From the NCBI GenBank assembly GCA_036365515.1, contig CM070873.1:21689257-21753256 (forward strand): a DNA stretch of 64,000 bases. The letters are read 5' to 3'. Position 1 is the first letter of the stretch, and each line of letters starts with the position of its first letter. The DNA comes from Torymus aiolomorphi (lineage: Eukaryota > Arthropoda > Insecta > Hymenoptera > Torymidae). The notes under the pieces were generated by a model. The model had not been told where the DNA came from. It was given only the letters and a program-made list of their open reading frames with translations, and did not search any database. Positions 36,278 through 47,139 of the stretch are shown piece after piece. A program made the translations under genes and the position numbers.

Positions 36278-38771
36278 TCTCCACTTTCTCTCCGGCGAGG
36301 AATCGGTTGTTTCGGGATACGACGCCGCAGCTGCCGCTAGCGAGAGAGAGAAGATGCACGGCTCCGATACGACGCCTGATTTACACCCGCTTTTTCTCGC
36401 TCTCTCTCTCGAGGTAATAATATTGATGGCCATTGTGAGGGTCTCGCAGTCGGGGAGGCTGGCCTGTCGCTATAGTGGTTCAAAAATATATATAGCGAGA
36501 AAAAATATAGCTGCAGAGTATGATTTATACTAACTGATAGCGAAAATTGTGAACACTAAATGTGGTATCTATATAGAGAAAAAATGGTATTGATTGCTAC
36601 AAATTAGCTAGATTTATAGGAAAACTGCTGAAAAAAAATCAGTAAAATGCCAAAAATGTAGTATTCATGTGCTATAGCTAATATTTAGTCAATTTGATGA
36701 GAAAATATTGAAATATAATTACTAAGAAATTGTAGATTTGATAGTAGATAATTTGTTTACTTTTTAACAATAAATATAGCGTACTATACTCATAATATGG
36801 CTTTGCTAAGCAGATTACTCTGAATTTTTTGACTATAAACACATACATCGGTAGAGGACTACTACACAAACACATTTTTCTCAATGTGGAAATGTTTTAT
36901 GTATACAGTGTATACTGTACAATAACTTTGCAAATATTTAGAATAAGATAAATTAATATTTTTCTTGCAAATACGAAAGTAAACGACTTTAGAAAGTTTG
37001 TTTTTATACTTCTTTGTTCAGAAAAGTATGAAAGAGTAATATAATTTTCTGAGAACGTGAGAAGTTAAAAAATTATCTTTTATTATCATAGCGGAATTCC
37101 TCCTAACAGTAATTAAAGTCTGTTTCATTACGTGATTTTAATTGCAGAATCTGCGTTAGAAAATTGCACAGTAGCTTAGAAAATTATTATAGCCCTTCTT
37201 AATGGAAACGTATTTTTCTGACTTATTTTTAACTGTTGGAACTGAAAAATAATTAAAAAAAATAGAATAAAAACTAAACTCAACTATAATTGTTTAGAAT
37301 AGTATAAAAGATATAAAAGGTGAAAAAAAACGCGTTTTGAAATCTGTATAATAAATGTATTGCCATAACTACACGCTGTGTATCACGCATAGCTCTCATT
37401 GGTTGTCAATAATACCGTGTTACTTTTCCATTTCTTCGACAGACGTGAAATTGCAAAAGGAGAGAAAGAAAAAAAGAGCAAGCTGACTGGCGCAGCGCTA
37501 TATTTTAACAATTATTAATGGGTTAACGAGATTGATTTATCGAGAAAGCACCGCGCCTCGAGTTTGTAGAACATACAGCTAATGCGTGTTTCGCCGATTA
37601 GCGAATTAATAAAAAAAGGCACACGCGCACGCGTGCGCGCGAGGGCGAGATAAAGCAATTTGTAATGAAAATTTATTACTTTATTAATCGTTCGTGAAAT
37701 TTTCTAACGGTGGTTCGCCTATCTTCACGAATGCTTGCTAAAAACAATTATGTTTCCAGCAACATTTATGTTCTTTAGACAAGTTGAGAAAACGGACTTC
37801 AATATTTGCACATATAGAGAAATTTTTCTACTCTTCAAAAGTATATGTAGGTTAATTTAAGTGTCTCTCGATTCTTCCAGACAAATTGCTGACAACACGT
37901 CATTTTGTTTTACTGCTAATTACTTAACAGTCCTAAATTATAGCTAGTTCAAAATAATATTGTTGAAAATACCCTCAACATTTCCGTTATTTTTAAATAG
38001 AAACTTTGTTTATAAAATTAAGAACGCAGTTGAAAAAGAAACTCTTTTCGACCCTCTTCATTCTTACTTAACACCTGACAACAGCCGTAAAATTCAATTT
38101 TCCTAATATCCGTCTTAATTGCTGTTTACACACTCGGGAACGAGATAATCGCACGCCGCGCGTCTTTTCGACATTCTTCCCCACCCACTACCTAAAACAA
38201 AGAACAATTACACGCACGTCTCTCGTCCTCAAAACAAATATATCATTATCAGCGCTCTCCCTCTCTCTCTCTCTCTCTCGCGCGATAACAATCGAAAGCG
38301 CCACCGCGAAATAAATATCCATGCGCGTACTACTACTACTCCGCGCGCGCTATCTCCCGTCTCGTCACCCCCACTCCAACGCGCTCGCTCGCACGCGCGC
38401 GCGTCAGCGGAAGGAAAGTCGCGTATTTGGAGTAGTACGATGTCGAGCCGAGCCGCCGCGGCGCGCGAGCAATGGAGGGGACGAGCTGGTGGCGGTAGTG
38501 GTGGGGGAGAAGGGAACCGCGCGCGCGCGCTCTCTCTCGCAGCAGACGAGCGCACCGCCAGTGTCGCTCTGGCCGCTGGCACGTCTGGTCGTGCGTCGTG
38601 ACCGGGAGCTGCAGCTGCCCACTCGCACACTCAACTCTTTTCTCTCTTTATCGTTTCTCTCGGTTCGCGCCAGTAAACACGCTCCCGCGCCCGCATTGTT
38701 CCGTGGACAGTGTTTGGTGAACTGCTTCGTGGAGGAGGAAAGTGTTGGTGTCGTTCTCGACCTCCTCAGCA

Positions 38772-38780
38772 ATGGGCTAA
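38772..38780 (+). other. Minimal uORF (ATG GGC TAA)
   Basis: A start codon followed by one sense codon and a stop, 200 bases before the main start. If present in the mRNA it could affect scanning ribosomes; leader membership is inferred. Confidence 0.35.
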
Positions 38781-38840
38781 GGCGAGATCGATTCAGTGCA
38801 GTGCGACGGTGTGCGATTGACCGCCGGCGGAAATCGATAC

Positions 38841-38918
38841 ATGTCAATCCGTGCGGCCCGTGTACGCCGTTACAACACACGGCGCAACGGCAACGACGAC
38901 GGCGATATTAGCGGCTGA
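38841..38918 (+). other. 25-codon uORF in the presumed leader
   Basis: ATG at 38841 and stop at 38916-38918, ending 59 bases before the main ATG and in a different frame. Arg/Asn/Asp-rich peptide without a recognisable motif. Function, if any, would be translational control. Confidence 0.3.
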
Positions 38919-38977
38919 CATTACCTGCAACGTACAGGCGACAGGGAGAGGAGAGCGAGACAAGGCGTCACTGTAAA

Positions 38978-41059
38978 ATGAGCCCGGCCTCTCAGGGTGC
39001 CCTGGAGGTAGAGCGTTACATTGGCAGCTGTCTGATATCGACGGGGAGGCCCGCTCTTGCTGGATGTCGCAAGCAAGAACAGCAGCAACAACAGCAGCAG
39101 CAGGGGCTTAGAACGGCTAAACAATGTCAGAATCAGTTTGGCACCTGGGCCGGCGGCGCGCCCCTCATATCCATGGCCTCTAATCCGCGGCGCAACAATC
39201 AGCGCTCGTCACCGCAACAGCAGCAGCAGCAGGCGCTCACCGGGGGCGATCAGCAACAATTACCGCCCCATTTGCACAACAGGATGCCGCTGTCGAGGCT
39301 CGCCGTTCACACGCAGGGCGCGCCTCTGATCCTGTCCGGCCGCTTTCCCAACAATCGAGGCAAAATTCACAATGGCCCCACTGCCGCTACAGCTAACGTC
39401 GTCGCTGGCCTTCTCGGTAATAACCACGCGTCGAAGGTGCACCCGTCAGCGAGGTCTAACAAGCCACCGACGGTCGTCGATCAAAAGAAACCACAGCAAG
39501 CGTCGACGGGGAAGCTTGGAGAAGCGGTAAATAAGGATGCATCGATGACATCGACAACGACGGCAACGTCGACGGCTGCAGGTGGGCCCAACGTGGCCAG
39601 TATTGACTCTCTGAGCATCGCCAGTGACGAGAGCTCGGGCTCCAACAACTCGGAGAACAGTCTGCCGCGCATAATCAAGCCACGCAAGCGAAGAAAAAAA
39701 GACCGCAAGCCGCCTGTGGTCGGCGCAGGTGACGTCAAAACTGCGGAGGAGTTGCAGCAGCAGCAGGTACCTGTCAATTCAGCGGTCGTGCCCAACGGTA
39801 TGTCGGAACAGCAGCAGCAGCAGCAACAGCCAATGACGATGAAACCGTATCAACCCAATTCGTATGACAACGCGCGTTATCCCGGTGACAATTATTACAA
39901 GAACCACAGGAGACCGATGAACAACGGCCAACGGGACAATGTCTACGGTCGCGTCCACCTGGGCGGCAACAATTGTTCCTCTAACTCGTCGAACCCGACT
40001 ACCCTGAACGGCGTTGTTTCGAATCCGCAGCAGGAAGTCGTCGACACGAGGCAACAACAGCAACCACAACAGCAAGCACGGAACAACGGTGCTGGTTACG
40101 CAGGCCACCGGCATGTGCAGGTGAAAGTGCTCGACGATAACCGGAACGTCATCCTACCGGTTCCGGTTTGCCAGGCGAAAGCTGCCGCGGCGGTCGGCTA
40201 CCTGCGACACAATCACGCTGGTAACACTGGCAGCGGTGGTGCGCGTTTCCTGCACGACTACAACGAGCCGGTGACGTTGGCCTGCCACCAGGATACCGGT
40301 ATCGACGACTGCCTGCAGGCGGCGGGTTCGCTCTGCCAGTGCCACTACTGCGACCCCGCGACGCTTATTTGGGATGTCAGCGACCCTAACGGCTACACCC
40401 CTCAGTTCCTGGCCCAGCCCGGCTCACCGGACTACCATCACCACCATCACCATCACCATCGGTTCTCGCAAGTACCGGCGACGACCGTCTTCCTGACCAC
40501 TGCCCGGCCGATCATCTGCCAGGAGCACGGCGGCAAATTCTACGACGTGGCCGAGAACCCCTGTCTGCGGATCAGAGCGGCGGACAGAGCCGATGGTGCA
40601 GCGATACTAAGACGAAGCTGGAGCGACCCCACGAGCTACTTCAGCGAGGAGATCGTGCCGAACCGCGACGTCGGTGTCATCGGTGACCGCGGCCAATCGG
40701 GCGAGTCGTCGTCGAAGGGCCGAAGCTCTTGGCGTGGCGACGCATCAACAGCGGGGCCCAGCTCACCCACGAGTCAATCCTCATCGCCTACAAACGGATC
40801 CGGAAGTGGCGTCGGTATTCTCGGTCCGCAGGGACCCCTCGAGGTGTCAACGGAAATCGTGACGTCGCCGAACGGCCACCGCGATCTCGAAATAAAATTC
40901 TACTCGTCGTCGCCGACATCGTACACCTCGAGCCCCGAGGACTTCAAAACGTCATTTACTTTCCCGGACGACTCCGAGGAACCCGACTCCGATATCTGGA
41001 GCTACCACGAGTCCAAGTTACAGCAGGACTTCCGCACGCTACTGCAGGCTGAAGAGTGA
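38978..41059 (+). CDS. Uncharacterised Q/N/S-rich protein with NLS-like segment and Cys/His cluster, 693 aa
   Basis: The only convincing gene. The start is the first ATG after an in-frame stop at 38909-38911 and has a favourable context (AAAATGA). The ORF is unbroken, so the coding part lies in one exon. Low-complexity regions: polyQ (residues about 33-42, 79-84, 261-291 in blocks) and eight His (487-494). Residues 213-230 are Ser-rich; 234-245 (KPRKRRKKDRKP) look like a nuclear localisation signal. C436, H437, C445, C453, C455, H456 and C458 form a cluster that might bind metal, and a second Cys-containing block (IICQEHGGKFYDV) follows near 510. A WSDPTSYFSEE block sits near 550. The C-terminus is acidic and aromatic (SDIWSYHESKLQQDFRTLLQ near the end). 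The blocks outside the repeats look conserved in style, but I cannot name the family. A nuclear or RNA-linked regulatory role is a guess. Confidence 0.85.
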   Translation: MSPASQGALEVERYIGSCLISTGRPALAGCRKQEQQQQQQQQGLRTAKQCQNQFGTWAGGAPLISMASNPRRNNQRSSPQQQQQQALTGGDQQQLPPHLHNRMPLSRLAVHTQGAPLILSGRFPNNRGKIHNGPTAATANVVAGLLGNNHASKVHPSARSNKPPTVVDQKKPQQASTGKLGEAVNKDASMTSTTTATSTAAGGPNVASIDSLSIASDESSGSNNSENSLPRIIKPRKRRKKDRKPPVVGAGDVKTAEELQQQQVPVNSAVVPNGMSEQQQQQQQPMTMKPYQPNSYDNARYPGDNYYKNHRRPMNNGQRDNVYGRVHLGGNNCSSNSSNPTTLNGVVSNPQQEVVDTRQQQQPQQQARNNGAGYAGHRHVQVKVLDDNRNVILPVPVCQAKAAAAVGYLRHNHAGNTGSGGARFLHDYNEPVTLACHQDTGIDDCLQAAGSLCQCHYCDPATLIWDVSDPNGYTPQFLAQPGSPDYHHHHHHHHRFSQVPATTVFLTTARPIICQEHGGKFYDVAENPCLRIRAADRADGAAILRRSWSDPTSYFSEEIVPNRDVGVIGDRGQSGESSSKGRSSWRGDASTAGPSSPTSQSSSPTNGSGSGVGILGPQGPLEVSTEIVTSPNGHRDLEIKFYSSSPTSYTSSPEDFKTSFTFPDDSEEPDSDIWSYHESKLQQDFRTLLQAEE

Positions 41060-41446
41060 CGGGCGCCGGCTGTGCATAACACGACTATTCGCCGGAAGGC
41101 TGCCAGAAGGGAAAGAAGAGAGGAAAAAAAAACAGAAGAACGAGTGTTTTCTCGCGAGTGTGCAAGCTGTATCATACGTATACATACGTGCTCCGGTATA
41201 TATGGGGAGAAAGCAAGAGAAAGCGAGAGGAAACTCGACTCTCGCAGCTCTACATGTGCTTGCTGAATGGGAACAAATAGAAATCCGGGCGAACGACTGG
41301 CTCTCCGGCAAGTGCTAAACTGTGTAACGATCCGTTTTCCACACTGTGAGAGAGAAGAGTTTTCATTCGCACGCGAGCAGGACCAAGATTTACGACGACG
41401 ACAGGATCACGATGATGATGCGACGATGTTTGATGACTGTGCTGTT

Positions 41447-41565
<119 letters not shown>

Positions 41566-43106
41566 AAGATAGAGTATTGTTGTCGAGTCGTGCAACTTTC
41601 GTCGTAACCACGAAAATGGACTTTTCGAAACATGAGTGTGCGTGTGTGTGTGACTGTGCGTATACGAACGAAGCGACGAGAAATAAACGTGAAAGGCAAA
41701 GTTCGTTGAACTTTGATACAAAAATTAATTTTCGTTTCATCGTTGTTCGCTTGCACTCTAGTTGGGAATTTCGGTTGGATAATATACTTTTCTCGTCGTT
41801 TCGAACGTATCAATTTAACCGAGGCCACGGTGTTCGCGTGTCCTCGCATAACTACATCGATGTAATAAGTAACGAGAAATAATAGTGACCAATTTCGCTA
41901 AGTCATGACTTCGTTCGCCGTTAATGAAAAGTCGACACGGAAAAAACGACGCGAGAGAAGAAAAGAACGGAGACGGACACGCGAGAGACAGAGGATACAT
42001 ATATACATATATGTAACTCGCACACGAACGCATTGACGGCAAACCGACGTTGTATGCGACGTTTCCTGGCGCGCGAGGAAGTCGATCGTCGCATATTATG
42101 CGCCACGCATATTATTAATATTAATTATTATTGACGAGTATATCTCGAGGAGATATGATGATTCTTTGTTTCGTTCCTGAAAAAAACAAACCGCGGACTG
42201 AGAGTAGAGTGTATAAATGAAAGAGGGAGAGATGATTATATAAACAAATAGATGTTATGTACACATTACGAATGTGAGCGAATTTTGAAAAAAAAGCGAA
42301 CACACACATATATTCACACGTACACTCTTACGAAAACACGGGGTGCATTATCTTTGTAGCGTAGGCTACTTCGCGGCTTTATCTCCCCCTTTCCTCTCCC
42401 GCTACGCGTTGAGCAATTCTCTCTCTCCCTCGGATGCTGTGTTTAATGTACATACTAATTTCCCGCGGCGAATTCAGGCGTAATGTCGTACTGCCTCTGT
42501 CTTTCTCTCTGTTCGCTTTTTTCCTCGTTTCTCCGCAGGACTGTAGACGCAATTTTCTTTCCTCGCGATAAAGTAAAAAAAGGAACAGAAGCAAGAATGA
42601 AATCAGAACGACGTCTGCGATGACTTTTTTCTTTCACGAACCATTGTCGGCGCGCATTAAGGATTCCGAAATCGGATGTCTTTTTGCCGGCCGCTGGAAA
42701 GCCGATTGCCGTCAGTCCTGATTCCTGCCGGGCGAGTTACACTTTTCACGCTTTCGAGAAACGCGCTCGTAAACGCGCGTCGTACTTTCCCCCCACCTCG
42801 TAGTCGTAAAACTCATAATGACGCTCTTTGCGCTGGTCCCCTCTTTGTTCTTTTTTTTTTATTCGATCCTCGAGGAAAATTGCCGAATGTGTATATATAC
42901 GCAGAGAAGGAGAGGGAGAGGAATAAAAGGAGAGCAAGCTTTTTTGCGCTTAGATTTCAAGGGAGAGAGACTTTCTCTTCCGGCCCCCACGCGCTCTCGA
43001 GAGTGTTTTCCTCGTTTTTGATTGCGGCCGCGCGGAAAGACATTTCGAGAAAAGAGAAACACGTTTCGTTTGCTCGGAGGCACTTTTTCTACGTGTCTGT
43101 GTGTAT

Positions 43107-43131
43107 GTATATATATATATATATATATATA
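43107..43131. repeat. (TA)n microsatellite
   Basis: About 12 TA units within the presumed 3' UTR, preceded by a GT-rich stretch. Confidence 0.9.
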
Positions 43132-44114
43132 CACCCAGAGGCGAGGCGAAACGCGAGGAGTGGATGGGCTATAAAAAAGATCGTTTAGTTTTTACGGGTG
43201 GCGAGAGTCCGTATCAATTCGACAAGCCGTTTTCACGAATTAAAAATAGTTCAACTATTTTTTAAATGTCTTTTGTTGTTATTTAAAAATAAATTTTTTG
43301 TCAAAAGTAATAATAGTCTCGTTCGATATTACGAAAAAACTTTACTGAATATTGGAAAAAATATTTTTCCCGTATTTGCCTTTTATTCGGGCGAGAACGT
43401 GAGAAAAAAAGAATTTACAAAAAAATATCGCGTAAAACAATATCGTCTATCCCGCTTTTCGCACTGATAGAAAATCGTTTGTCGGTCATAGGCGAATTTC
43501 GTAAAGCTAGGAACGAGATAGAAGGCACGCGCAACTGGCAACTCGATTCGCGCAATCGCCGTGCGATCGATTAAATGACGTTCAGGGATTGCGTACACAC
43601 TCGCTGGGAAAATCTAATTTTTTTCCTAGTGTCGAAACGTTTCCTTTTTTTCGCGAGCAAGTACACCGCCGAATTCGAGAAAAAAGTGCACTCGTGGTTT
43701 ACGGATTGGCATAGAGCGGGTAAAAGAGAAAGGAAAATTGCACGGTTAGAGGCTTACTTATGCGCGCTTGCGCGTACGATTCTCACAAGAGTCTACAGAA
43801 CGCGACGGCGTGCACGGCTGAGAATTTTAAACTTTCATAATAATTTCCTCCGCGCGTTATCGCTCGCGCGCAGCACTGCCTAATTGGCCCGGAAACGCAT
43901 CGCATAAAGAAAATCGCGAAAAAATTTTTCGCAATACTTTTCGAAAGCATCTGCAGCACTCGGTCGCGTTGCGATCTTATCGCGCGCCGTAGCGTTTTGA
44001 AATTCCCCTTCCGCCGCTTCTACATTCCACGCTATATACGACCGCGGCTCCAGCAAAAACGAGCCCGAGTTGACATTCCCCCCTTCACTAATTATATTCA
44101 TATAACCGAGGTAG

Positions 44115-44244
<130 letters not shown>

Positions 44245-46660
44245 CGAGCCTTTCCGGCGCGTCTATTTTCGTGCCGCTGCATTCGTGGCACCGATTAATT
44301 CCCCCTGTTTGGCCTGTAGCCGACTCTCCCTCTCACTCTGTATAGCCTCTTAGCGATTAATCGCGAGCATGCGAAATAATGCGGGAGAACGATTTCCCCC
44401 TCCACAGCTCGCGAAGAAATCGTTGCAGACGTTTATGTACGTCAGATGCGCGCGCCAGCTTAAAGTGGAAAAATCAATTCGACAATTAACTCTTGTAGGA
44501 CACATTGGGTCGCAGTAAAGTGAGTAAAATTTTTCTGGATACAATTGTTTCTAAACAATGGAGTTTGTTAAATATAGATCTGTACTACCGCGTGTCCTGT
44601 AAGGGTCAAAATATACCAGACTTTGTGATAAAGGCAAGTATACGCGAATACTTTGCAATACGTGCAATCAAAGCGATCAGCGTTAAAGAACGCCCATCGC
44701 TTTGCCTTGTAAACGTGCAATCAATCACCGGCATTTATATTCCAATCGATTTTCGAGAGCCTTAGACGAGAGCGAGTGAACCGAAACGCCAAAAAACTTG
44801 GAATCGCCTATTGAAACTACCCGTGGCTCTAAATCTCATTCACTCTCTCTCTCTCTCTCTCCCTCTCCCGACAATCGGTTCGATTCGGAAACTCGCGCTA
44901 AGCGACGATAAGCGATTCCGGAACTAGCCCACTTCGGTGCGGGTGGAGATGGTTGGTGGGGGGAAGGGGGGGAAGGTCGGATATCGACGAGGGGGAGAGG
45001 AACTGTGATAGCGATAGGATAATGGAGGATCGGAAGCTCCTTCTCCTCGCTTTGCTTGCACTTTGCGCAGTAGTATATTATAGTACCTTCGATTCTTTTC
45101 CGAGGCAGGCGAGGATTAGCCAACGACGACGAAGACTATTTATTTGTTTACCATTTCACGAAAAAGAGAGAGAAAGAGGGAGAGAGTAGGAAGACATCCT
45201 CGTCCCGAAGCTCGGAAAGGAATGGAATCTGCTTGCATGGGCGTTCTTCTTTTGACGGGCCAAATGGACGCGTTATTACGCGGCCAAGCGGCCGTATACA
45301 CTTTTCTTCGCGCTTCGCTGAACTCTGTCCTGCATTCGGCTTCTACTTCTATGACGCGCGTCGACTCGCACACGCTCGCGTTCTCACATATACACACATC
45401 TACACGTTTTAGCGCGCATACGCGTATGCATGTGTATACTACTGTTCATTTGTATTCAAGCTATCCGAAGGATTTTGCGCCAAATGTTCAAAATGTATGG
45501 TTGTTGTTTGTTTTATGAGTTGCTGTTCTAGATTCTAAGAATCGTGAGATGATTAATTGTAAAAATTTCAAAAGGTTTGATGTCTTGTTTGACCTCTAAG
45601 CAATGCCAAGGTCAAACGTTCAATGTAACGTAATATGTTTACGATAAAATTACGTCTAAATAAACAGCAACGTTACATTTATAAAAAATTATGTTCTTTA
45701 TCGTATAATTACACTTTGAGAACAAGGAACTTCGAAGAGATGTAAATAAAAAAGAAACGAATCGGAATCGCACGTTTGGAACGTTTGGATGGAACGTAAA
45801 CCACCAATCGCGGCTTAATTTATTTATTACCATTGTAACGAAAAAAGAGAGAAAGAAAATGAAACACCACGACCACACTAACGTATGTATAGCGATAAAA
45901 AGGGAGACAAACCACGTTTTTCGCCCGAGGCGAGGCGCTCGTCTTCTCGCGTGGCGAGGGAGAGAAAAAAAGAGGAAGACATTGTAAAATGCGCCGCGCG
46001 CGCGGAAGAGCGAAGCTTCCGCGGAAAAGTGAAAGTCCATTGTTGCGAGGAGCGAGTTTCGTTCCCCTCCTCTCTTACGTTGTTGTTTTTTTCTCCTCCT
46101 CTCGTCTACCCCCACCGTTCGACAATCGATTTTCACGTTTCCCCCAAGAGTAAAAGAGAGAGACAAAGAGAAAACCGCGTCGTGCGCACCGGGGATCATA
46201 CGGAAAAAAAGAGAGCGCTCGTTCCTCCCAAGCTAACAATATTTATTTATCGTGCGGGAACGAGCGCGCTGCACGCGTAACGTTTCTTCTTTTCGACGTA
46301 CGCGCTCGCGCACACACACACACATATACACATACACACATACCGGTTGGCGGTCGCAGGCTATACGAAAGTAAGGGAGCGGAGTTAAGCAAAAAAAAAG
46401 AAGAAAAAAAAAAGCAAAGCGGCACACTGGACCGCGATCGAATTACCCGAGCGCGCGCACTTCGATCGTGGCCCGCATGCACGAATTTCGTCGCGGTTTT
46501 CTCTTTACCCTCGTCTCGTGTGTACCCCCTTTTGTAATTATATTGCCCAAGCGAGAGTTGCGCGCGGACTCTGCTCTCAGTCGCCGACGACGACGGCAAC
46601 GACGACGATATGATATGATGATGATGAAGAAAGGAAGAGAAGAAAGAGGAGAGAACGTGG

Positions 46661-46679
46661 AATAAATTCTGAAAATAAA
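46661..46679 (+). terminator. Candidate poly(A) signals (two AATAAA)
   Basis: AATAAA at 46661-46666 and 46674-46679, followed by TGTTTGTAAATG and a later CTTGTTTACTTC. Candidate 3' end of the gene's transcript. Confidence 0.4.
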
Positions 46680-46796
46680 ACGTACTGTTTGTAAATGCAA
46701 CAACCACTCTTGTTTACTTCTTACGCCTCACTCACCCCGTTCCCCCATTCACACGTACATCCTGCTGGCGTTGTTCTTTTGTTTTGAGTATTTTGT

Positions 46797-46802
46797 AATA
46801 AA
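46797..46802 (+). terminator. Candidate poly(A) signal with T/GT-rich downstream element
   Basis: AATAAA followed by CGTTCTCGTTTG and then a T run (46815-46840), a typical arrangement of signal plus downstream element. A further AATAAA at 47134-47139 with GTGACTGTGTAC downstream is an alternative end. Confidence 0.45.
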
Positions 46803-46814
46803 CGTTCTCGTTTG

Positions 46815-46840
46815 TTTTTTTTTTTTTTTTTTTTTTTTTT
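46815..46840. repeat. Poly-T run
   Basis: About 26 consecutive T. On the minus strand this is a poly-A run, which could also be a retroposon tail, but no body was recognised. Confidence 0.85.
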
Positions 46841-47133
46841 AAGGGAAGTTTAATGTTTTATATGCGTGTACGAAACTGGTTGGGAAAAACTTGTTTCTGT
46901 TTGCAAGGGACTTTATTGCTTGAATACGCTCCTATTGAATAATAAAGTTTAAAAGCATAATCGTTATTATCTGATAATCTATGGAAACGAGTGTACCAAG
47001 AAAAGAGAACGAGAGGAATCGATAAATTTTTTTATTTTATTTGCATGGATGACAGTTTATTAGTACCTTATCGCAAACGATTATGTTAATTCGTGCGAAG
47101 GTGTAAGTCGCTAGTCAATCAATTTAATGAGTC

Positions 47134-47139
47134 AATAAA
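47134..47139 (+). terminator. Alternative poly(A) signal
   Basis: AATAAA with a GT-rich segment (ATTGTGACTGTGTAC) about 20 bases downstream. It is about 340 bp beyond the signal at 46797. Confidence 0.35.

Larger units (their letters stand above)
38200..38977 (+). promoter_or_regulatory. Probable promoter and 5' leader of the 693-codon gene
   Basis: A CpG-rich segment, with a CT run at 38261-38280, immediately upstream of the only convincing coding ORF. A TCAGT initiator-like motif lies at 38793-38797. CTCTCTCTCGCAG (ending 38542) could serve as a 3' splice site if an upstream leader exon exists. The leader contains several upstream ATGs, including a two-codon ORF (38772-38780) and a 25-codon ORF (38841-38918). 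Transcription start not determined. Confidence 0.45.

Noticed and set aside
38321..38911. Plus ORF of 196 codons upstream of the main gene as a separate protein
   Set aside because: Arg/Ala-rich, overlapped by a 158-codon minus ORF, no domain; more likely leader or promoter DNA. Kept only as a uORF observation.
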